Below the pieces are notes generated by a model. It searched no databases and was not told where the DNA came from. It worked only from the letters and a program-made list of their open reading frames with translations. Positions 1 through 13,236 of a stretch of 64,000 nucleotides of DNA are shown one piece after another (within the stretch, counting starts at the first letter, position 1; every line of letters begins with the position of its first letter). The position numbers and the translations under genes were made by a program. This DNA comes from Coccinella septempunctata (taxonomy: Eukaryota > Arthropoda > Insecta > Coleoptera > Coccinellidae), in contig NC_058193.1 of the NCBI RefSeq assembly GCF_907165205.1, forward strand, positions 38,705,021 through 38,769,020. The letters are read 5' to 3'.

Positions 1-229
1 CGCATTGACAAACGTTCCATTTCGGCATCCGAGCTGTTGTTCGTCTGCATTCCTGTGAAAAACGAGCCGACAAAAGCGGCTGGAATATCAATGGTCGGAG
101 AGAGAGCTGGACCGTTGCTGAGCGCGCGCTGGATTCGTCCCCGTACGTTTTCCCGGCTGGTGGAAATTCGCGAAATGGACAGGAGGTCACGTTCTGGCTG
201 GTGGATGGCGCGCTGCTCTTGTCTGGATG
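1..229 (-). CDS. probable internal exon of an unrecognised gene, cut by the window edge
   Basis: Read on the minus strand, the segment is preceded by a good acceptor (pyrimidine-rich tract, then TTTGTTGCAG at about 230-239) and stays open from 229 to 1. One frame gives about 76 residues with an ordinary soluble-protein composition: Arg/Ser-rich at first (SRQEQRAIHQPERD), then a hydrophobic patch (PAAFVGSFFTGM), then an acidic end. Base composition is clearly GC-richer than the flanking DNA, as in the coding exons elsewhere in this window. Another minus-strand frame and a plus-strand frame are also open here, so the frame is not proven. I do not recognise the family. If real, the gene continues past position 1 and its upstream exons lie to the right, perhaps beyond the non-coding stretch that follows. 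Confidence 0.4.
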
Positions 230-3200
230 CTGCAACAAATAATAGAAGTTGAAAAAATTGACGGACGTATGAACGAAGGGCGTGGTTTGGATTTTTGAAA
301 CGAACTTGTGAACCACCAAGCAATGGTGATTAAGACCAAAAGTGTTGAGTTTCCGTTTCGATAAATCAACAAATGTTGAATCATTTTGAAATGTTTTTCA
401 ATTCCGTGTAGGTTTTGATTTCCTATAGATTTTCATTGTTATTAAAGATAATCAATCAAAACGAAAATGAATAAGGCCTGAAAATTTCTTCATTTCTTTA
501 CTGACAACACAATTAAAAATACCCAAACAATAACAATTATTACTGCATGCCGAAGATATCTCCGACAAATTCTGGTTCTTCTGTCGTTTGTACATCAAAA
601 CAAGTTTATGTTCTGCATCTTATGCGAAAGTACGAGAACCACCGATAACCTCTGACCTCTCCTGTAGTTGATTGCTGAATTTTATCGCAATATTCAAACC
701 TACACCTATCTCTTTTTGGATATTTGTCGATAAGAGTCAATTTGTGCACTTTGGATTTGTACTCTAGAATTTTCATGAAATTCCTAGAATTTCAAGGAAT
801 GGATAGATATGATGTTTTCGATGAGAGTTTGTGTATTGGCGTCCACACTGCCGTAAATGTTACACGATGAGCCGGATATCGATTTCCGCATAATTAAAAC
901 CGTTTTCTTCTGCCTCCACGTTTTCAATTAATCCAGAGTTGTGTACCGGCCTGCGATAAGAAAAACCGTGTGCCAGCGCCAGAAGAATATGCCAGATTCT
1001 CGTAATTTGATCCTTCTACTGAAAACGTTGACACATTCGAAGTGGCTGAAATGAAAAACGTCAGGTTCTTTTGTATCGAAAAAAAGGGAAACCGTGCCGT
1101 GAATGAAGGCTAGATTAATTGGATCAGTGTACTGCTATTCAGGTAATTTTACCGATCGTGAGCAGAGTTGAAGGAATGGATATTTTGATCCTCGTAAAGG
1201 ACCAGGGATAGTCGTTGAGTTGTTCAACTTTTCACCCGTTTATTTCTCGAGTTTGACGATTCAGACGACTGTTTTAGAGAAATAAAAGAAAAAATGATGA
1301 GGCACTACTAGATTTTCCACGTTATTCATGAGAATCCTCAACTTTTATGATCGAAAACATAGCTTGATATCCTCGAGAAAGTCGAATGACCATGGAGCAT
1401 ACGAGTGCAAGGAAATTTATTAAATTCGTTAAAAAAATCAAGTTCAATCTAACAATTATTCCAGGGACTAAAAATTCAGGACAACAGCAAGAAGAAAAAC
1501 CGAGAAAAAACGTAATTCTAAAATTATAGTATTAATAATAATAATGAATGGCCTATTGAATATTAAATCTCGTAGATTCGAGCTGAAAATCAATTTGAAA
1601 TAATGAAAAATTCAGTGTTTCAATATAGTTCAACAAATCCAAACCGTCGAATGGAAAGCCATAAAGTCGACACAAGAGCAGAAGTTGGCGAGCTGAAAAT
1701 CCATATTTCCATCGAAAACGACCCATTAATCTCCCTTTGTACTTCGATACCGAACCACCCCATATCGAAAACCATAATTGATCTCCCATTTCACGACCTA
1801 TATCCAGAAAAAAAATCAAGGCTTAATCCGATGAAATATACTCGCGTGCTTCACTCCCTTACGGAGAAACTGGGGGATCACCCCCCGTTCCGGAATTAAT
1901 GACAGGTTTTTGGATACTCACCGTTCAGAAGGAAGAAATAGGATTGTTTTTCGTATAAATGTTTTACGATACACTCCCACTGGATGAATGTATCGGTTTA
2001 CATTGCTGGGCGATATTTATGCGGCTGGATTTTGTTCGACAAAATGAGGATAGCTATTCGAAATAAAACCAAGAAGGGCAGAGAACATTAGCGTTCAGAT
2101 TAGATCGATCTAGCCCACATCTTTCCACAAGCTGCTAATCGAATCTGGTCCATTCAATTTTACTTCTGAAGTCAGAAAAAATATTGCTTTTTCCAAGAGC
2201 CCTTTTGAAGAAATCAATTGAATATGTATCTTCCCATATTGGTGTTTCATATTCAAATACAAAGAGGTATATACAAGCTTCAGACCATTTTCAACCGATT
2301 GTGCTTATACTTCCAATGCTACGCGATGAAGCGCAAAAATACAAAGCTCCTAAGTAGATTTCCCTCTTTTCCCGCTAAGAAAATCTTCTAAAAAAATCGC
2401 AACGGACGTAGATTGAATAAATTGACCTCATCTAATTCATTCCAGGCTCCAGAACGATGAAACGGACTATCAAACCATGATTTACATGCAGATTACTCTT
2501 TCCTAAACCGCAGCCCATAAATATTCCGCTGTAAGAGACCAATTACAATGAGTGGGAGAATTCGAATGGGGGCATAATGCAAAGAATGAAAATGAGCGGT
2601 CATGTCGTTTAATGAAGTTATCTTGAAAATCGAGGGTGCTCCATCCTCAATTTTCCAACGAATTCACTGGACGTAATGAAATCACTCAGCGAAATTCCGG
2701 ACTTGGAGTTTCTATCTGACGGAAATTTTATGAAATGTGCATCAAATTGAATCCAGAGTATCTTTAGTATTTCGAAACCACGCAACTTCCAGTTGGAAGG
2801 AGTTTTGATAGGGTATCCTATGAAATGAAAAGGAATTTGTTGGTAAAAAACGCTACACTCTGAGCTGTACGATGAATTCCAACGAAAAACCGCTTCTTTT
2901 TCCTTTTAAAAGTTTGACATTGCTCGGGCAGTTCGCTTAATCTCCTTATTGTGTAAAGAATTCCTCCGAGGTTGGTTGGGATTAGAAATTAACCGAACCA
3001 AGATCGAACTGTTCTCGCTAGGAGCCTCCAAGGAGGCCTACAAGAAGCAATTATTCCGGGCCAGAAACCAACTACACCCAATCAATCAGTCTGATTGATG
3101 GACCAAATGGATTCGACAAACACTCGCCTAAATTAGTTGATATGGTGGTGGAGTGCTTGTATTCATCGCTGTTACCAGTTCAAGCCAAGCAGGGTAATGT

Positions 3201-4190
3201 GTCCTGGATAAATGTTTGCAAACGACTAGACAAGAGAATACTTAGGGGTGGGTTATTCTCTTTGACGAATTGTCGATCTTGAACCCCTGACTCTCTCGTC
3301 GAACATCCACTTGTCAGCAATGCTCATTTTAATGTCACTCATAAAATTTTCCCCATCTTTCATCGTTCCAACCATCTCGATTTCACAGCTGAACCGGCTT
3401 GAATTCAGAGATGATTTTATGGCCTCTCGTCGACCTTGAATTCCTCCAGTATCTCCCGAATATTCAGCCATAAATAAAAGTTCCATCCTTCAATAGCGGA
3501 CAGACTCGTTCAGGACCGAGCTGCTGGACCCTCGAACCGTAAACTCGAGCCCCGTCCGGATATTGTCTTTCATCTTGTTTGCATTCGGGCGTATTCCACT
3601 TCTTTGGTGATGTGCTCTTTTCTGGAAGATACGCCCGGCTAGGTCGCATTCATAAATCCGAAACGGCGATTCGAATTAAATTTGCGAGAGTTTATTGTGT
3701 TTGCCGTTTCGGGCCATCATAAATCCGTAAAGATCTAGCGATGGAGGGTCGGGGTTTCCCCGGATACGTCGTGTCTGGTGGCGCCCTCTGAGCGGCGCGA
3801 AACTCAATTACGCGGAGTTAATTGAATTTCGTCAAAGTGAAAGAGGCTCAAAGCGGATCAAATGTGGGGTGTTCGATGTATTATATTGGCATATTCACTG
3901 GTTGTATGCTGGATTTCGTTGCTTCATATGGCTTTGGTGGATTGGGAAGCAACGATTTTTTTGAAACGAAGGGAGCTGAGCTAGGGAGGTTAGCAGAAAT
4001 TAATTAGAATTAAGTTTTCCGAGCAATACAGAGATGTTTCAGATGAATTTAAGGCTTCATCAGGCTGAATACGCTGACTTCTTTCCTTGGTCGTCCTTGT
4101 ATGATACCTAAGCTCTCACATTATCACTTCAGTGACAGCACAGACCTTTGAACACCACGAGTCCCATCTTCAAGGCTGTAAAACGATAGT
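230..4190. other. non-coding stretch, no gene seen
   Basis: AT-rich DNA in which every open frame is short and lacks splice-site support or family similarity. It may be intron or upstream sequence of the minus-strand exon at 1-229. There is possible reverse-transcriptase debris near 2965-3090 and a GC-richer island at about 3650-3830 with a 10-bp inverted repeat; both are described under findings. Confidence 0.6.
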
Positions 4191-4650
4191 TACTCGCCAA
4201 CCAGAAACATAAACAACGATTAGTCAGGCAAGCACTGGAGATTGGTTGACCAGCATCTTAGATACTAAGACTCGAAGTCTCTTCTTGGTCTGCTAGGTCT
4301 TGCTCAACTATAAAACCCAATTCAGACCAGGACCGGATGTTCAAGGAATCTTATGCATGCCCACATAGCCGATGTACATTTGGAAAGCCTCTTTATTTTT
4401 TCCAGTTGAGTTTGCTATCCAGAATGACCCCCTTATGATATTTGCTGGAAACGTACTTCAGGAAGATTTTAGCGTCAAATCTAGACAAATATTCGTGAAT
4501 TAAAGTTATACATCCATAGTGGGGCGTTTGGTGATTGATGTAGCGAGGGGTGGAAAAGAACTCGTAAATTCTTGTCAGGTGTTCGTGCAAGAACCAACAT
4601 GTGTTACATCCGCCAGCGAGAGAGGATCTAGGGGTGAAACCGAACATATA
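4190..4650 (-). mobile_element. decayed non-LTR retrotransposon (LINE, jockey/R1-like) reverse transcriptase fragment
   Basis: On the minus strand, around 4393-4440, the peptide KGVILDSKLNWK is the hallmark segment following the reverse transcriptase active site of many insect non-LTR elements (usual form KYLGVxLDxKLxW). Just downstream, in another frame (about 4310-4390), KCTSAMWACIRFL resembles the next conserved block, KAxxALWxCRR. Frame changes and stop codons separate the blocks, so this is a dead fragment. No ends, endonuclease domain or poly(A) tail could be defined. The exact clade cannot be told from these short matches. Confidence 0.5.
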
Positions 4651-6430
4651 GGTAAGAACCCTGAGGTGACGTAATAAACGGAATTTTTTTGTGATAGATC
4701 ACCTATTTCGTATCACTGGAAGGGTTTTCTGAAGTTTGTAAGGATATAAATCAAAAGGGAACGTCTTCCTTCGAGAGAATGGTGGTATAGCTCGGTGAGA
4801 AATGAAATGATATTTTTCATGCGGTATGAGAATATGGGTCCATTTATATTCTGTGTATGAAATGGCATGCAGGATTTTATAAAACGATGTTGTAAACGTC
4901 GCGGTTGTATTCGTAAGGGCTTTCATACTATCAAATTAATTGGGGAATTTTAGCCACCAGCAATTCATCCAGGATGAGAAAGGGAAGAAAGGAATTCTGT
5001 AGATGTCAATTATTGAGATAATGAGAAATATATACGAGCACCTATATCGTGAAGTTTTCTCTCTCGATGTGTTCTGAAAAACCAATTCTTTTTCACATGT
5101 TCATTAGAAATTCTTTGATGTAGGAATGTCAATCTTCTAAAGCATAAAACCAATCATATTCCATCCGATTCTGATCAGAGACTCCCCTAGAATCTGACAA
5201 GGTGTTAATCTCGAATCCGATGTATTTTCGTGAATCCACCACGACCTCATTACCCCTGCCGATATTTGCCCTTCGATCGTTCAACCCCCGAAGTAGGCCT
5301 GCTCCCAATTCGACGCGTCGTTAACCCAGGATATCGAAGAAATTAATTTCTTTCCGTCCCGACGCCCTGCGCCGTCTTTCACGGCGCTAAGCCTACCTGA
5401 CGGCCTCCCCTCTAGAGATTGTGTTGATTTGGATTTCGATTAATCCGGTACCGCTAAATAAACGGCCGGAATTTGCATGACAGGCCGAAGGAAATTGAGT
5501 TACGCGTATCTTTCTAATTTTAATTTTTTTTTATTTCGGAGGAATTACGAATGGGGGTGTCAATCTCGAGTTTGGAAACGTATCAGGGAAATTGGAGAGG
5601 GTGGTTCTGATCTCTGATGATTTGTTGTAAGGTACAGGGGCTTTAGATTTCTACAGAGTGCGACAGAGACGATTTACGAAAGGTGAAAGTTGGAGAAAAA
5701 CGGTTTTATTCGACCACAGCATATATTTCAACATTAACATCCACTACGATGTTGTTTCAAGGTCCGGTAGTATCCCACATCAAATGTCATAGGCAAGTTC
5801 TCGAAGAACAACTCCTCTAGTAATAAATCTCGAAATTTCATAGAGCTCAATGCAATGATGGTTCCAGGAGTGATTCTGTGGTGGGGACATAATTTTATAT
5901 TTGAAATTCTACCATGGCCCCCTCACTGAAACCACCCTTGAGTTAGACGGAATGGAATCGAAAGCATTTCAGTAGTTAACCCTCACGAAGCAACTGATTA
6001 CTTTCCACTTCGCTCCCTAACGTCAGACAAATTGCAGAAATTCCATATTATACGGTTAATTCAAACGCTTCTCCATAACAACGAGTGATGATATCAGAGA
6101 ACTAAGTTATCAAACGAAATTATGCAGCGTTAGATATGGAAGTATTGCTGGATGCAAGCAGCTAGTTAAGGGGGTGGTGTATTCAACCGATTGTACGAAG
6201 TTCATACGTTGTAGCTTTATTTCCTCAAAGGGGAACTTTCGCATTCGAACAAGCTGATTACGACAGCGCATCCCATTCGCGAATTTCACAGTCGGGAATT
6301 CACAGGAAAGTTTCGACAAAAGGATATTGTAAATTGTTTCGGCAAGCGATCCACAACTCGTTTGTGTTAAGGTTACCGCCTTCGTTCGGTGTTTCTAATA
6401 ATCAAGGTTGTCGAATAAGCAGAATTCATG
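4651..6430. other. non-coding stretch with one GC-richer island
   Basis: No credible coding exon. About 5230-5510 is richer in GC and CpG than its surroundings and holds no coherent reading frame; it could be a cis-regulatory element of a neighbouring gene. The rest is AT-rich and unremarkable. Confidence 0.5.
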
Positions 6431-6674
6431 GACTCAAAGTCACCAAGACTAATAATCACCCAGACTGAAAGTCACCCAGACTAAAAGTCACCCAGACTAA
6501 AAGTCACCCAGGCTAAAAGTCACCCAGACTAAAAGTCACCCAGACTAAAAGTCACCCAGGCTAAAAGTCACCCAGACTAAAAGTCACCCAGACTAAAAGT
6601 CACCTAGACTAAAAGTCACCCAGACCAAAAGTCACCCAGACTAAAAGTCGCCTAGATTAAAATTCATTCAGCTC
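6431..6674. repeat. 16-bp minisatellite, about 15 copies
   Basis: Direct tandem repetition of the 16-mer CTAAAAGTCACCCAGA, nearly perfect in the middle and degraded at both ends (first units read AATAATCACC and TGAAAGTCAC; the last read CTAAAAGTCGCCTAGA and TTAAAATTCATTCAG). The unit length is not a multiple of three and contains stop codons on both strands, so the array does not code. Variant positions (CAGACT/CAGGCT, ACCC/ACCT) recur, suggesting local slippage or unequal exchange. Confidence 0.9.
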
Positions 6675-9600
6675 AGACTCAAACACAGCTGAGCCCCTTG
6701 GCTGGTTTCTGGACTGGTCGCAAACCAGTGCGGTTCAAGTAGGAGGAATTCTTCGAGTTTCTCTGCTTGAATGTAGGCAGTATCGATTACAGAATGAATA
6801 GAATTCAAACCCCCAGTATTGCCAGTTTACGACTATATGCCGCTCGTAAACTGAATTTGGCATCGCCAGTAAACTGTTTTATGCCTTTAATTAAGAAAGC
6901 ATCCAACAGACATGTCAGCCCTGATTTTAACGATGGAATTTATGGGCCTCTCGTTATGTCCTATGGAAGCAACATTGCTCGAAAGCCTGATTTCGGAAAT
7001 TCAGTGCGTGCAGCTTGAAGGCCAAGCAGTTTTAAGAAGAAATTCAGGTGACCTGAGTATTCCATGTAAAGAAAGGTTCAACCTTATTTGAACACATTGA
7101 TTCCATATTTTTTCAAAGATTCCTCTATGAATACAGCTCTAATATTTACATACTCAAAGCAAAGGACACCCTGTTTACTTGACGAAATTAATATTTTCCT
7201 TTCTTTTCCTTCACCATCAACGAAGAACCTTCTGACTGTTTGTGACAACTTAACCTAGAGCGGAAAAGTTAAAACATCCTTTCAGTGCGTACGATGGTAT
7301 ATCTGGGAGATAACTTTCCGGAAAACATATCAGGCTAATACGGTTTTTATCTGAACAAAAGGCAGGGGGGATTCTTTCAACGTTCGAACAACAGTTTGTA
7401 ACGTATAATGGATATATCGCTGAGAGATTTCCCCTAAAATTCCTGGTTTATTTTGATATCGTATCGTTTTATGTCCCAAGAGAAGAAATTTCCGGTAAAG
7501 TGAGGTTGGTGGGTCGTTGAACAAATATCTGAAGTTGGGGGTGATATGATTTGATGTGATTTTTTTCTTGAATCCCTCCGGTTTTTTTATTTCCTCGTTT
7601 GTGTAATATGTGATCGAGACTTTTTATGGCTTCTTTTGATAAGGAGAAAGAACCTTTGAGCGGTTTCTAAAACTAGTTTTGTTGAAAATCATATAATTTG
7701 GTCTACTGACTTCAAATTTGGATTTATTCATGGGAATTTCTCCAACCTTCTGTTTGTAAATAGCATCACATCTTTCTAATCAACCATAATTGTTCCTTGT
7801 TAATGTTGCCGAATATTTCTTTCGATATTCATCGTCAATATCTCGAAAAACTTCTCCAAAGTATGGCACCATTCCTTAATTTTATTCTTCTTCATTTTGT
7901 GGTTAGTCCACAATCGTTCAGGTAAGAATCTTTGAAATAAGTGAATTTCAGTCTTCATAAAAACTAACTTGATTTGCCATCTGAAATTTCCGAAGTCACA
8001 TATTGCGTCAATATAAAATGACATTTACCTGATAGGTACTCGATCGTTTAACTGAAAATTTCCTTCGAAGAAAGGGTGAAAATAACAAATTTAATATCAA
8101 TTTGTCCACATTTCCTGCATTTTTGGAAAGACGATTTCCTTTATAACATTTCTTCAACGAAAAAAGTGGTTTTCGATTGAATAAGGGGGTTAAAAGATTG
8201 AAAATCTCTCAAAAAAATAGCTCAGAAACTCTTCTAGATTCCGACTAGAATTTGGGACACCCTGTACATCAAGTCAAGGATTAACCCTTCAAATCTTTGT
8301 ACCTATGTACACAAGTAAGTATGGACCCTCTTTCCAAACATTGTACTTTGAAATGATAAATGGAGTCTTGCGAATATCCGGACAAGACCAAACGTGAAAT
8401 TCGATTCCACTCGGTCGTCTGACCGACATTTATGTAGTCTCCATCGATATTCCGCGGCAAGTTTCCCGTGATTTATGGCACTATAACAAAACGATACCAG
8501 TCCTATTTATGCCCTCCCATATTTCATCAATTCCATTAGTGCGGCCTCTCTCTCTCATCAGAATAAATCCCGATACAGCCCTGATACTGAGCCGGCAACC
8601 CCCTAAATTTCAAGGGCGAACGTCGAACCGCAGCCCCGCCATTTCCATTCACTTCTAGGTCGTTCAATTTGTTATTTTTCCGGACATAACCGGCAGCTCC
8701 GGATCGCTTTCACTTCCACGTCAAAACGGGGCGGAAAACCGGAAATCACGAGAATTCGGAATTATTGCGTGGGGCGTATTTTTACAACGTTCAGGATAGT
8801 CCCCGGAGATGACGGGGAGATGGAAAATCATATCCTACACCCACTTAAACTCACCGCTTCAACTACATATTTCAAATCAAACATTTCTGTGGTATAGGAA
8901 ATTGTAGCTACAAGATAGAGTTCCAGGAGAAGAAAAATCAAAAGAGAATTGCTCCGGAGAAATCTTCCGACGTTGGAACAATCCAAAATCTCCTTGGGAA
9001 CTTCAATACTGCGAGATCTTAGAAGTATCTGGAACTTAGCAACCCCCCTTTAGATTTATATAGAAATCTCCCATTCAAATTGACGTGTTATCAGAAAATT
9101 AATGATGTTGATTACCCTCGTAGGTGGGTTAATTCATTGATATCCTGAATCAATGTTTTTCTGGTGAAGCCCTGTTTCATCTTCCTGGATATGTCAACAC
9201 TCGAAATATTAGGAAAGGTAGCAGTAAAAAAACAGAAATTGATTACTTCAAACAACATTTTACTCCAGAACTTTACAAAGAAGAAATTATCTTGCCTTTC
9301 ACAGCTGAATTTTGATGAATTATTCAATGTACAAGATTTAGCCAAAGCACACAGCTGCAGAAACCTTAACTAGGTACTATAAAAAATGTTTTTCAGGATT
9401 CCATATCAATTTCCTACAAAATCGTGGGACCTTAAACCGTGGCTTGTCCTACAGCTTCATTTTAAGAACTCTATTTTCCAAATGCCTCTTTCTGATTTGG
9501 ACCAACTGAGGACTAGAACCATTAAAAAATTCATCAAATTAACGATGATTCTTTTCATTTTTTCCATAGCCCAATTGACAACGAATTGTTTAAACACATC

Positions 9601-12600
9601 CTATGTACTAGACAACAATTTTCCTCCTTTTACTATCCACAAAAAGGATAATACTTTCCTACTCTAGTAGTTTCTTAGGCCAATATCGTTTTCAATGAAC
9701 CCATTCAGCTCCTGCCTAGTCATTCATCAGAGGTCGTCCTTCAATTAGGTTCCAATGAACAGAACTTGATTGCAAATATCCGGTTTTTGCCTGGCTGTTT
9801 ACTACATCAATAGGGATGAATCCCTGTGAATAAATTAGCTATCACTCTCACTATCGGCCTACTTCCAAGGAAAAGTTTTAGCTTTCTTCACAGTTTGATT
9901 GTTTGCAAAAGTTAAGTTCCCATTTTTAACTCAGTGCAAATTTGACTTTAACTCTCATTTATATTTCTACACGAAAAATAAATGTTTTAGGACACCCACA
10001 TTGTTGTCGCATCTTTAGTAAACAACCTGTATATCCACAGTTTTTCAGTGAAAGAAACTTTTTCGTGCCCCTAATATTTCTTTTCACCGTGATGATGTTG
10101 CGCGTTTTGATTAATTTAAGTCGATTTGGGTCTCCGCACGAAGTTTCACGTGATGTTCCATCCCAGCATCCCCTTTCCACGAAAGAATAATAATAAGTAA
10201 TACAAGAGGATCGCCCATCATCGTCGTATCTCCCGGGGATGGAGAAATAATGGCCCTTTACCGTAAAAAATATGCACTCCACTGATTTCTCCGAGAAAAC
10301 AACGATGATTGATTACGCTTCCAAAGTGTCCCTAATTCCTGCGATCCACATTTTGATGCGAGGAATTCTTAGTCGGAACTTTCATAAATCTTCTTCATTA
10401 ATCCTACTTAGTCCTGGATTTCGGGGATTCTCGGGGGGTGAGACGGAAACAGAGCGCCCCAGCAGGGGCCTGAAACTCGATGTTGTCGATGTTATAACCG
10501 TAGAAAAATGAAGATCAGGTTATCTCAACTCTAGGCAGGATGTAGGTAAATGAATAGTTCCGAAAAAATTTAAGAGTTGAGTTCTTGCCAAAAAATAGAG
10601 TGGGTTTTTTCTGAGCAGTCCCTAAAGATGGCACCTGAAAAGCAATTTTTTTTCTTAGAAACCAGAAAACCCCTTCAATTTTCACGAAAATTTAGAGCCT
10701 GTATGTCAGTAGTCATGAAAATAAGTTAATTCCACTAACATGATCCTCTGATCAACCTGACAAATCTAATTTACGCAGAAGCTGGAAACCTCTCGAAACT
10801 AATTATTACGCCCTGTTTTCTCGTCCGGAACGAGGCCTTTTTCACCCTTTGGGGCAGCCACAATCAGATGTCAACTTTCAGACTGTTTGCCAGTTTGACG
10901 GACCGTCAATAACGCGGGACGTCATGAAAATCACATCCCTTTGAAGAGCATGCCTGCCAATATCCGTTTCCTGTGATTGATTCCGTACAGGGGGAGAAGC
11001 GAGTTCCAATTTTTTTTGTTTGTACTGAGGGGGTTGATGGAATTTTCGTAACACGCTATGACTTCTAGGGTACGGGTCAAAGACAGGATAGTATCTCATT
11101 TTTTGGTATATTTACAGAGATTCGATTACTTTTCGAAAAAGTGAATGTAGGAGTATAAATAGTATTACCAACAGACTTTTCCAAGGGGAGATAAGGGGAT
11201 TTTCTGAAACAATTTTGGTCTACCCTAATCTAATCCAAATAAACATCTTCATTGGATCGTTTTCTTGGAATTTTCCCATTTTCCTCTGCTGAGAAAGCTC
11301 AATTCCATACGTTAATCATTCTGAGTTATTCCATTTAATTCCAATTTTTTTGGGGAGGGAGAATTCATGCAAATAGCTTGACGAAAAACCATTTCTTTTC
11401 CACTTTCATGAATATTTAAATGGACTCGTATAAAATAGGTCTGGCGACATATTGTGTTGTTGCTTCGGCAACGTCAAAAATGAGCTATTTTAGCAAATGG
11501 ATGTGCGGTGCAATGAAAAGAATATTAAAGAATGAAACATTGTCGTATTGTTCACATATACGAATAGAGTATGGTTATTTCCAGATTTTAGTCCGGTTTA
11601 TTACTGAAAATGAACCAAAACGTGCTGTAGGGGTTATGCTAAAAAAACAAATGGAATTTCTGACAAGGAATATTTCAAGTGTCAAGGTGGTTATATCAAT
11701 ACAAGGTTGATGTCAACTGCCTCTGGTGTGGATTTATATCCACACGATGATAGTCTCTGGATAGACTCTCATCTCCAAAAATCGTGTGAATCCTCCCAAT
11801 CAGATTGAAAGCATTATCATCAATCTCAACACAGTTTCTGTCGAACAAAACTCGCGAAAAGCATCGACATCTTTCGATATTCTCATAGCCAAACTCCCAA
11901 TTCATTGAAAAGAGGGCAAAGAGGGTCCCTTCAAATATTGACATAGTGTCCGTAATTTCAATTAGGTTTGCTAATCCATATTGATTACATTATCGGAGAG
12001 GAATAATAGAAGGGTTATCAACCAGTCCGTTCAATAAGGATTTCACTTTGATGGTAAACAAGGGGTTGATGCTCGATAAGGAGAATCTAGAGTTTTCGAT
12101 CATTTTTTGTGGATGATGTGATTAAATAGTAGAAGGAACCAAGAGGCAGAATTGGTATTCATTTTCATTTCGTTTTCAGGTTTTACACTGTGAGAGCTGT
12201 AATATTTTTCAAAAATCTAAATAGGACAAGAAAAAGCCTGGTTTTCCTGTACCCACAAATTTCTAGAGAGTTATATGAGTATTTTTGTGTGGAAAATTCA
12301 AAAAGATCGTTCTTGGAAATAATGTACCGGGCATAGATTCTAAACAATTCAGGGCAGCGTGAATTCTTCAACTTTACATCTCCCTCCCTCATATTCCCAA
12401 ACTCTTACAATGAATTCCAAACCATAAATTTCAGAAATGTAGACCCCACCAAGTTCCAACAAGAACAATGGAAATGTGCGTAAAGTATAAAAAAATTTTA
12501 CGCTCGAAAACAGAGGTCTCTTTTGAGTCCTCGTAACATGCAGACCCTTGAAAATTAATCGCCAAAATTTTCCACTTTCTGAACGACTCATCCCCCGCGA

Positions 12601-13236
12601 TTCTACACGAACAAAAGGAGTACGCCGAACCCTAATTAGCGAATCTGTCATTTTCCGACTTTCAAATCTCAAAAGAAACGACATCAAATTAATTCAACGC
12701 CCCCGTGAAAATTAACAGGGATCGGGATCATCGGATTTTCGAAGGGAAAATGTAATATGCCGTAAATTTTTCCGAACGAATTAAATACGTACGGCATTTC
12801 ATTGGGAGAACACTGCAAACACATATTATGTAAAACAGGCAGGTGATATATTTTCAGATATGTTTACGGGCAACGTTACTGCAGAAAGGGGTGTATGACC
12901 CATATAAATAATTCCAGCCGTGCAAACTTGTCAAATTGCCACGGTGGATTTGAATAAATTCCGTGCAGAGAATGATTAAAAACCCGCGTTATCGAACTCG
13001 TATTTTGACTGCGGGAAATCTTGCGATTTATTCAGATAACTTTGTGGAAATGGCCATAAGGGGTAAAGTGATTTAGTTGGGCCAGCCTGTATAACTCAAC
13101 AATCAATTCAAAAGGTTCGTCCCTTCCCCAAATGGCCGCTAAAAGGACAATTTATGATCCAGAATATGAACTAAATCTATAATCCAACTTTCTTCTTCCA
13201 GATTCTGAAGATGTCACCCTGAATTCCCGCCAGAAA
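6675..13236. other. non-coding upstream region of the allatostatin-C receptor
   Basis: No supported exon over about 6.5 kb. GC-richer islands lie at about 8390-8820 and 10080-10480. Isolated ends resembling mariner-type terminal repeats (GGACACCCTG) lie at 7163-7172 and 8255-8264 in AT-rich DNA. The last stretch holds a likely 5' UTR acceptor (pyrimidine run then CAG, about 13188-13201), which would place the receptor's first non-coding exon and promoter somewhere upstream. Confidence 0.5.

Noticed and set aside
12349..12687. 112-codon minus-strand ORF upstream of AstC-R
   Set aside because: No recognisable sequence, no splice partner and composition like the surrounding non-coding DNA.
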